64,000 bases of DNA from the NCBI GenBank assembly GCA_045862995.1, contig BTVX01000005.1:1-64000 (forward strand), read 5' to 3'. Both the position numbers and the translations under genes were made by a program. Origin of the DNA: UBA2387 sp019454665. GTDB lineage: Bacteria > Armatimonadota > Fimbriimonadia > Fimbriimonadales > Fimbriimonadaceae. This document shows positions 59,319 through 64,000 of the stretch, in pieces. Under the pieces are notes generated by a model. The model saw nothing but the letters and a program-made list of their open reading frames with translations, did no database searches and was not told where the DNA came from. How positions within the stretch are numbered: the first letter of the stretch is position 1; each line of letters begins with the position of its first letter.

Positions 59319-61372
59319 CGACCTTTCAAGCGGAAGCCGACGACCCAATCCGAGAGCGACGCCGCCCAGACCCAGCCGTCGCGGGCAGCGGGCGAGGCCA
59401 GCACATGACCCCGCGGCAACCGGTACTGGGCCGCCACTTTGCCCGTGTCTTGCTCGATGAGCGAGAGCACCGAGGCCACCGATCCCACCGAGACGTAGCC
59501 GTCCGACACCGCAGGCGACGAATCGTAAACGACGAGGCCCAGGTTCGCGCACCAGACCTCCTTGCCGTCGACGAGCCCGATGCAACGCGCCTCGCCGTTG
59601 TCGCCCAAGCACCCGATGTAGATGCGACCGTCGGCGATCCGGGGGCCCGAGTAGCCCACCTTGTCGCGGGGCGACGCGTACTCCCACAGGGTCTTGCCGG
59701 AGGCCGTGTCGAAGCAGTAGAGGATGTTGCCGTTGGCGGGGACCACGACGCGGCCATCCGCGACCGCAGGTCCGCCGATCGCGGGCGAGAAGGCGAACGT
59801 GCGTTCGCAACAGATGGAGCGCCACTCCAAGCGACCCGTCTCGGCGTCGAGGGCGTAGAGGTAGTTGTCCCAGGCTCCGAGGAAGAACCTGGTCCCATCG
59901 GTTGCCGCTGGGCTCTGGATGAACGACGTGTTGGTCTTGGGCAACGTGTACCGCCACCGGAGCGCGCCGGTCTTCTCGTCCAACCCATAGACCGATCCAT
60001 CGCCCGAAGCGATCGCGCACACCCCCTTGGCGAACGCTGCCGAAGCGTACACGGGGCCCTGCGTCTGCACCTTCCACCGTGGCCGGCCGCTGGTGGCGTC
60101 GAAGGCGTAGACGAACCCATCGGCGCTTCCGACGACCAACAGGTCTCCCGAGAGTCGGGGCGAGGAGTGGCAGTAGGCGCCGGTCAAGGACGTCCACAGC
60201 GGCCGACCGGTCTCGGGGTCGAGCACCTGAACGCTGCCATCCATCGCGGAGACGTAGAGCCGGCCGCCCTCGACGACCAAGTGGCTCATCACGCCGCCGC
60301 CGAGCTTGCGCCGCCACCGCTCCTGAAGCGGCGACTCGGGGTCGGCGACCCGGACCGTGAATGCTTCGCTGCGCGCGGCATCATCCAGCAGCACGAGCGA
60401 GTTGTCGCCCGGAGGCAGGGCTTCGGTCGGGACCGAACCGTTGGGGATTGCCGAAGGGGCTGCACCGTTCCATGCGAAGCGCGTCGCCGCCTGGGGTGTC
60501 TTCACCGGCCGCCCCTTGGCGACAGCGACCGTGCCCAACGCCCAGACTTCCCTCTTCGCCTTCTCGGGCTTCAGGGCGCGTTCGGCCAGGAGCGCCAAGG
60601 CCTCGGGCTGTTCGGACGCCCTTCGGGAGAGGCGGAGCGTGTTCTTGGCCGCGTCAATCTCCACCCGCTGGTAGCTGCCCTGATACAGGCCTTTGTTCAT
60701 GGTGCAGAGCACGCCGTTCCAATCCCAGAGCAGGTCTTTGTGGCCGTGCCCGGTCAGGACGAGCTTGACGTTGTAGGGCTCGACGACCTCCATCAGCGCC
60801 TTCTCGTTGTCCACCATGGCGGGTTCGCGTCCGACCCAGTGGTGCGTCGCGAGGATCACGGGGACTTCCCGCCCCACCTTCTTCAGGTCGGCTTCGAGCC
60901 AACGCAGCATGGCCGACTCGTAGTGGCCCCAGTGCGAAAGCGGCACGGTGCTGTCGAGCAGCGCGAAGTGGACGCCCTTGTGGTCGAACGACGAGAACGG
61001 CGGACCCACACGCTCCTGAAAGATCTTGAGCCCGAGCGGCGACCACCGAACGTCGTGGTTGCCGGGGATATGGTGCGTGGCGAACGCGAACCCAGCCAGC
61101 ATCTGCGCGTGCTGGTCGTATTCGCCCGACCAGCCATAGTCCACCACGTCGCCGCCGTTGATCGCCAGCGCGGGCGAGAACCGGCCCACGAGTTCGTCAA
61201 GCATCACGCGGCATTCCTTTCGGTTCCGTTCAAGGCTCACGTGCGAATCGCTGTAGTAGGCGAAATCGAACGATTCGAGGCCGTCGTAACTTGACCGCTT
61301 GAGAAAAACGCTCGGTCCGAGCGTGACGGCGGTTCCGGCGACGAGAACTTCGCGACGGGTGAGTTCGCGCAT
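59315..61372 (-). CDS. Calcineurin-like metallophosphatase with PQQ-type beta-propeller, Tat-exported
   Basis: A 685-residue protein. Tat-like start LTRREVLVAGTAVTLG. The metallophosphoesterase motifs are SDSH (41-44), NGGDVVDYGWSG, PGNHDVRW, ATHHWVGREP and TGHGHKDLL. After ~residue 340 about seven beta-propeller blades appear (MDGSVQVLDPETGRPLWTS, DGFVYAFDATSGRPRWKV, LDEKTGALRWRY), as in PQQ-binding or BamB-like proteins. The fusion suggests an exported enzyme with a substrate- or partner-binding propeller. TAACTT lies 6 bases before the ATG. It shares its stop codon (CTAG) with the barrel gene. Confidence 0.85.
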   Translation of the reverse strand: MRELTRREVLVAGTAVTLGPSVFLKRSSYDGLESFDFAYYSDSHVSLERNRKECRVMLDELVGRFSPALAINGGDVVDYGWSGEYDQHAQMLAGFAFATHHIPGNHDVRWSPLGLKIFQERVGPPFSSFDHKGVHFALLDSTVPLSHWGHYESAMLRWLEADLKKVGREVPVILATHHWVGREPAMVDNEKALMEVVEPYNVKLVLTGHGHKDLLWDWNGVLCTMNKGLYQGSYQRVEIDAAKNTLRLSRRASEQPEALALLAERALKPEKAKREVWALGTVAVAKGRPVKTPQAATRFAWNGAAPSAIPNGSVPTEALPPGDNSLVLLDDAARSEAFTVRVADPESPLQERWRRKLGGGVMSHLVVEGGRLYVSAMDGSVQVLDPETGRPLWTSLTGAYCHSSPRLSGDLLVVGSADGFVYAFDATSGRPRWKVQTQGPVYASAAFAKGVCAIASGDGSVYGLDEKTGALRWRYTLPKTNTSFIQSPAATDGTRFFLGAWDNYLYALDAETGRLEWRSICCERTFAFSPAIGGPAVADGRVVVPANGNILYCFDTASGKTLWEYASPRDKVGYSGPRIADGRIYIGCLGDNGEARCIGLVDGKEVWCANLGLVVYDSSPAVSDGYVSVGSVASVLSLIEQDTGKVAAQYRLPRGHVLASPAARDGWVWAASLSDWVVGFRLKGR

Positions 61373-61378
61373 GACCCA

Positions 61379-61384
61379 AAGTTA
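61379..61384 (-). promoter_or_regulatory. Putative -10 element of the phosphatase gene
   Basis: TAACTT (minus strand), 6 bases before ATG 61372. Divergent from the next gene's TATCAT. Confidence 0.35.
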
Positions 61385-61409
61385 GCACACCCGCGCCTGC
61401 TCGGGCGTA

Positions 61410-61415
61410 TATCAT
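61410..61415 (+). promoter_or_regulatory. Putative -10 element of the secreted hypothetical gene
   Basis: TATCAT, 8 bases before ATG 61424; GAGGA follows it at 3 bases from the ATG. Confidence 0.35.
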
Positions 61416-61423
61416 GAGGAACC

Positions 61424-62239
61424 ATGATTGTCCTCGGCCTCGCTCTCGCCACGCTCGCCTACGGGTTCGCCCCGGGCGACACCCACACGTTCCGCATGGA
61501 AGACCGGTTCGAGGGCTATCTGCCGATCCTCGGCGGGAACGAGGGCGCCGTGGACATCCGCATGGACCTGAAGGTCGAGGGCGTGGCCGCGAAGGAATCG
61601 GAGCGCCGCCTGACCTGCGAGGTCGCCGATTTCGAACTCAAGTTCAACGACGTTAAGATGCCGCTCGAATTGGAAGCCGTCGTGGACTTCTTCCCCAAGC
61701 ATGCCGTGGACATCACGGGGCGCGGCAAGACCGTGAAGACCGAAGCGAAGAGCAGCGGGCTGCCGATCAAGTTGCCCGGTCTGGAGCAGGACCGGCTCGC
61801 CGACATCACGTTCATCCCCCTGGAATGGCCCGAGGGGCCGCTCGCCCAGGCCCAGACGTGGAAGTTCGAACGCGACTTCGGCGGCGCGCCGATGCGCTAC
61901 GAGGCGACGGTGAAGAAACTCACCGACGAGCAGGCCGTCATCGCGTTGGTCGTCTCGCAGTCGTTTTCCACCCTGGAGGACGAGAACCGGAACGCCGTCA
62001 AGGAGCGCTCGGAGGCCGCCTCGACGGTGGACACCCAAATGCGCGGGACCGGCACGGCGACGTTCGACCGCAAGTTGGGCGTGTTCGCGCTGGTCGAGAT
62101 GTCGAGCACGGCCACGAGCACCGTGCGCCCCCTCAGCGGCAAGGGCGACCCGGTGCTACGCAAGCTGACCCTGAAACACAAGGTGACCCGCGTGCTCGCT
62201 TCCAGCGGTGGAAAAGATGCCTTGCGTGGGGAAAACTAA
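61424..62239 (+). CDS. Secreted hypothetical protein
   Basis: A 271-residue protein with a signal (MIVLGLALATLAYGFAPG). The mature part alternates strands and charged loops (FRMEDRFEGYLPILGG, KFERDFGGAPMRYEATVKKL, GTGTATFDRKLGVFALVEMSS). The segment ATFDRKLGVFALVEM is typical of a beta-barrel-like lipid-binding fold, and the whole resembles a DUF6263-type or similar uncharacterised exported family, but I cannot name it. Closely followed by the RNA locus. Confidence 0.6.
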   Translation: MIVLGLALATLAYGFAPGDTHTFRMEDRFEGYLPILGGNEGAVDIRMDLKVEGVAAKESERRLTCEVADFELKFNDVKMPLELEAVVDFFPKHAVDITGRGKTVKTEAKSSGLPIKLPGLEQDRLADITFIPLEWPEGPLAQAQTWKFERDFGGAPMRYEATVKKLTDEQAVIALVVSQSFSTLEDENRNAVKERSEAASTVDTQMRGTGTATFDRKLGVFALVEMSSTATSTVRPLSGKGDPVLRKLTLKHKVTRVLASSGGKDALRGEN

Positions 62240-62280
62240 CGTGGACAAAGCGGATTTTTGCGAGAAGTCTCAAAAAGTCC

Positions 62281-62309
62281 TTGGCATTTGGGGAAAGTCG
62301 TGATACGAT
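62281..62309 (+). promoter_or_regulatory. Consensus sigma-70-type promoter for the candidate RNA
   Basis: -35 TTGGCA (62281-62286), exactly 17 bases, -10 TACGAT (62304-62309). It is the clearest -35/-10 pair in the window, and transcription should begin near 62316, inside a region without a protein-coding gene. Confidence 0.8.
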
Positions 62310-62315
62310 GTTTGT

Positions 62316-62686
62316 GTAGCCGACGCGGCGGGATCGAGCCGCAGAGAGCGAAAGCAAACGTCCTCCCCGTATCCGGAGGAATCGGCTCAGTAGATGTCTC
62401 GAAAGCCGCTCTCGCAGCGGGGTTTGAGCTTCTGCAACACCGAAAGCAAGCCATCTTGCTGTTAGTCTGGTTAGGACTATCGCGGTAGGGCGCTGAGGCG
62501 GCAACGCCGAAGCAATGACTTGAGATCGGTTTCGACCGCAACGGGCCTTGTGCCCAGGTCGAAGATTGTGCGAGTGCGGACTCTTCGGAGTCGGCCAGGG
62601 CACGTGAGAGTTGCGCCGAAAGGCCTCTCTCTTGCGGGGCGTATCGTCCACCGGGCTTGTCTCGGCGCGATGCGCCCTCGCTTTTT
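62316..62686 (+). ncRNA. Candidate structured non-coding RNA (~370 nt)
   Basis: Reading after the promoter there are many perfect helices: GCCGA/TCGGC closing a domain (62319-62323 with 62382-62386); inside it GCGGC/GCCGC (62325-62329/62338-62342) and TCCTCC/GGAGGA (62361-62366/62375-62380); then CCGCT/AGCGG (62406/62416), AGCAAG-CCAT-CTTGCT (62445-62460), AGTC/GACT (62464/62475), GGCG-GCAA-CGCC (62497-62508), CGGT-TTCG-ACCG (62527-62538), GTGCCC/GGGCAC (62550-62555/62598-62603) enclosing GACTC-TTCG-GAGTC (62579-62592), and GAGAG..GCC-GAAA-GGC..CTCTC (62606-62629). The GNRA and UUCG loops are right only on this strand. It is not RNase P, tmRNA or SRP RNA by their signature sequences. Identity unknown. 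Confidence 0.75.
62664..62686 (+). terminator. Intrinsic terminator of the candidate RNA
   Basis: GGCGC-GAT-GCGCC (62664-62676) then CTCGC and TTTTT (62682-62686), before the S41 gene. The five-base interval between stem and T-run is longer than ideal. Confidence 0.65.
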
Positions 62687-62754
62687 GTCCCACACCTCCT
62701 CGCCGGGAACGGGAACTCCTGTCCCGCCACCCAGCGTAACGACCTGAACTCGCG

Positions 62755-63795
62755 ATGAAGAAGCACTCTTACCTTTCCACGCTGCTGCTGTTGGCGGTGG
62801 CTGCCCTCTCCATGCCACAAGCGTCCAAGGACGACAAGGCCCAGGTCGTGGATGCTCTGGCCAAAGCGATGACCGAGCGGTACGTGCTCAAGGACAAGGG
62901 CGAGGCCGCAGCCCAGTTGCTTCGCGACCGGCTGAAGTCGGGTGCCTACGACGAGGCGACCACGGGCGAGGCGTTCGCGATGGCCTTGTCGAAGGACGTC
63001 AACAGCGTCTGCTCCGACGCCCACCTTCGCGTGCGGTTCAGTGCGACTCCCCTTCCGGCCCGAGCCCAAGCCGCCGAGCCCTCGGAGGCCGAAATCGCAG
63101 CGATGGCGAAGCAGATGCGGCAGGCCAACGCCGGGTTCGAAGAGGTCAAGCTGCTGCAAGGCAACGTGGGCTACATCCGGTTCAACATGTTCAGCGACCC
63201 CGCGATCGCCCGGCGTCCGGTCGAAGCGGCGATGGCCTTTGTCGCCGACACCGATGCGCTGATCTTCGACTTGCGCGGCAACGGTGGCGGCTCGCCCTCG
63301 ACCGTCCGGATGATCTGCAGCTATCTGTTCGACAAGCCCACGCATGTGAACAGCCTGCTCATGCGCCGGGGCGACCAACTGGTGCGAAACGACTTCATCA
63401 CGGAACCCGTCAAGGAGCATGCGTACTTCGACAAGCCGATCTTCGTCGTGGTCGGCAAGCGCACCGGCTCAGGCGCCGAGGAGTTCGCGTACAACCTCCA
63501 GACCCAGAAGCGGGCCACGCTGATCGGGGAGAGCACCTGGGGCGGCGCGAATCCGGGCGGCACGGTTCGGCTCGGCGACCACTATTCGGCGTTCATCCCC
63601 GTCGGCATGGCCAAGAATCCGATCACGGGCAAGAACTGGGAAGGCACCGGCGTCCTCCCCGAGGTCGAGGCGAAGCCCGAGGACGCGTTGACCATCGCCC
63701 ACCGCATGGCCGTCGAGAAGCTCAAGGAAGCCGCCCAGGGCTCCGACCGCGAGCGACTGGAGCAGGTTCTGAAGGCGATCGCGGGCGGTTCGTAA
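62755..63795 (+). CDS. S41-family peptidase (IRBP-like), secreted
   Basis: A 346-residue protein with signal peptide (MKKHSYLSTLLLLAVAALSMPQ). An N-terminal helical domain (VVDALAKAMTERYVL...GEAFAMALSKDVNSVCSDAHLRV) is the IRBP/retinoid-binding type preceding the peptidase core: NVGYIRFNMFSD, DALIFDLRGNGGGSPSTV, and the catalytic loop VGKRTGSGAEEFAYNLQ. It has no PDZ domain. The function is probably peptide or tail-specific hydrolysis in the periplasm. Lies directly 3' of the candidate RNA, which could be its long leader if the terminator is read through. Confidence 0.87.
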   Translation: MKKHSYLSTLLLLAVAALSMPQASKDDKAQVVDALAKAMTERYVLKDKGEAAAQLLRDRLKSGAYDEATTGEAFAMALSKDVNSVCSDAHLRVRFSATPLPARAQAAEPSEAEIAAMAKQMRQANAGFEEVKLLQGNVGYIRFNMFSDPAIARRPVEAAMAFVADTDALIFDLRGNGGGSPSTVRMICSYLFDKPTHVNSLLMRRGDQLVRNDFITEPVKEHAYFDKPIFVVVGKRTGSGAEEFAYNLQTQKRATLIGESTWGGANPGGTVRLGDHYSAFIPVGMAKNPITGKNWEGTGVLPEVEAKPEDALTIAHRMAVEKLKEAAQGSDRERLEQVLKAIAGGS

Positions 63796-63803
63796 GCGCG
63801 ATG

Positions 63804-63809
63804 TATCAT
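63804..63809 (+). promoter_or_regulatory. Putative -10 element of the last gene
   Basis: TATCAT, 8 bases before ATG 63818. Confidence 0.3.
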
Positions 63810-63817
63810 GAAGGGCG

Positions 63818-64000
63818 ATGAGGCCCTTCGTGCGGTTCCTCGCCGGCAGTTTGGCGTTGTTCGTGGCCGCGTCTCCCTTCGCATGGCAAGGCTGCGACCA
63901 GTGCTCCGCCGCGCGAAGCGAACCGCTGCCTCTGGCCGCACTGCTGTTGCCGCCCTCGAGCCTTGATGCGTCGTCGGACGTGATCCACTATCAACTCTCC
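63818..64000 (+). CDS. Secreted protein, N-terminal fragment (cut by window end)
   Basis: The first 61 codons only. A basic start and hydrophobic signal (MRPFVRFLAGSLALFVAASP) end at a Ala/Trp boundary, then CDQCS (two Cys close together) and an Ala/Leu-rich stretch. No family can be assigned from this piece. An ATG at 63808 in another frame has no signal and is less likely. Confidence 0.5.
   Translation, partial: MRPFVRFLAGSLALFVAASPFAWQGCDQCSAARSEPLPLAALLLPPSSLDASSDVIHYQLS

Noticed and set aside
56685..61294. Long open frames antisense to the barrel gene and to the phosphatase gene
   Set aside because: They have no family features and overlap two well-supported genes; they reflect GC-biased codon usage.
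62405..62419. tmRNA-like tag codons (Ala-Ala-Leu-Ala-Ala) in the structured RNA
   Set aside because: No stop codon follows, the frame is far too long for a tag, and no tRNA-like ends with a T-arm or CCA are present.
62316..62686. RNase P RNA or SRP RNA
   Set aside because: The conserved RNase P sequences (GAGGAAAGTCC-type and ACAGAA-type) and the SRP GGAAGGAGCAG loop are absent.
62700..62745. Cobalamin-riboswitch-like string (CTGTCCCGCCAC)
   Set aside because: Only a short resemblance to the core; the rest of the core and the B12 box are missing, and the downstream gene is a peptidase.

Overview
This is a GC-rich (roughly 60-65 %) bacterial chromosome segment with no rRNA, tRNA or CRISPR array that I can see. 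The gene content suggests a diderm of the phylum Armatimonadota, class Fimbriimonadia. This is an inference from four things: a pilin-like pseudopilin with the FTLIELLVVIAIIAIL segment followed by an AMLFPVYAQAK stretch, a large secreted Ig/WD40/dockerin protein, the CsaB-DUF5693-outer membrane barrel block, and many start codons preceded by a -10-like TANNNT hexamer with no leader. The sequence contains a 100-N assembly gap, so it is probably a draft or metagenome-assembled contig.

Layout. 1-4.8 kb: a degenerate RHS polymorphic-toxin locus on the minus strand, with one truncated core, two C-terminal toxin modules (one cysteine-rich, one with a HELGH zincin motif) and a small neighbour after each that could be its immunity gene. 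4.8-5.1 kb: tandem and inverted repeats. 5.1-12 kb: a GH4 glycosidase, then a polysaccharide cluster (heparinase-like lyase, formyltransferase, deacetylase, glycosyltransferase, NDP-sugar epimerase). 12-17 kb: dnaK, two orphan secreted proteins and a zinc alcohol dehydrogenase. 17-22.8 kb: a giant secreted Ig/WD40/dockerin protein, a secreted hypothetical, a pseudopilin and a hidden 59-aa lipoprotein. 22.8-28.6 kb: a P1B metal ATPase, a DinB-like protein, a SpoU methylase, a small membrane protein and a transketolase whose 5' end is fused to a phage prohead-protease fragment. 28.6-29.7 kb: a phage remnant (MuF-like head protein with a JAMM motif). 29.7-34.8 kb: a redoxin, a large UvrD-like helicase/NTPase behind a 10-codon overlapping leader ORF, and enolase. 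34.9-39.4 kb: an FtsX-type permease fused to a degenerate M28 peptidase. 39.5-44.6 kb: a fasciclin protein, the operon holin-like/yvcK/gmk/coaBC, and a dipeptide epimerase. 44.66-45.39 kb: an interspersed repeat array broken by the gap. 45.4-52.1 kb: an esterase, an ABC exporter with a zinc ribbon, ccmABCD (ccmD unrecognised until read by eye) and prfA. 52.1-64 kb: a secreted protein, a DUF4342 protein, rhomboid, DUF5693, csaB, an outer membrane barrel, a calcineurin-like phosphatase with PQQ propeller, a secreted hypothetical, a candidate ~370-nt structured RNA with its own promoter and terminator, an S41 peptidase, and a gene cut by the window end.

How the parts fit. Most of the window is housekeeping and cell-envelope work: glycolysis (eno, tkt), cofactor and nucleotide synthesis (coaBC, gmk), translation (prfA), protein folding (dnaK), cytochrome c maturation (ccm) and envelope polymer synthesis (polysaccharide cluster, csaB block). 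The accessory insertions are the RHS locus, the orphan pair at 14.1-15.6 kb, the phage remnant, the helicase gene and the two repeat regions. The observations most worth following are the structured RNA at 62.3-62.7 kb, the phage-transketolase chimera, the helicase with its coupled leader ORF, the RHS zincin module, and the apparent prevalence of leaderless genes.
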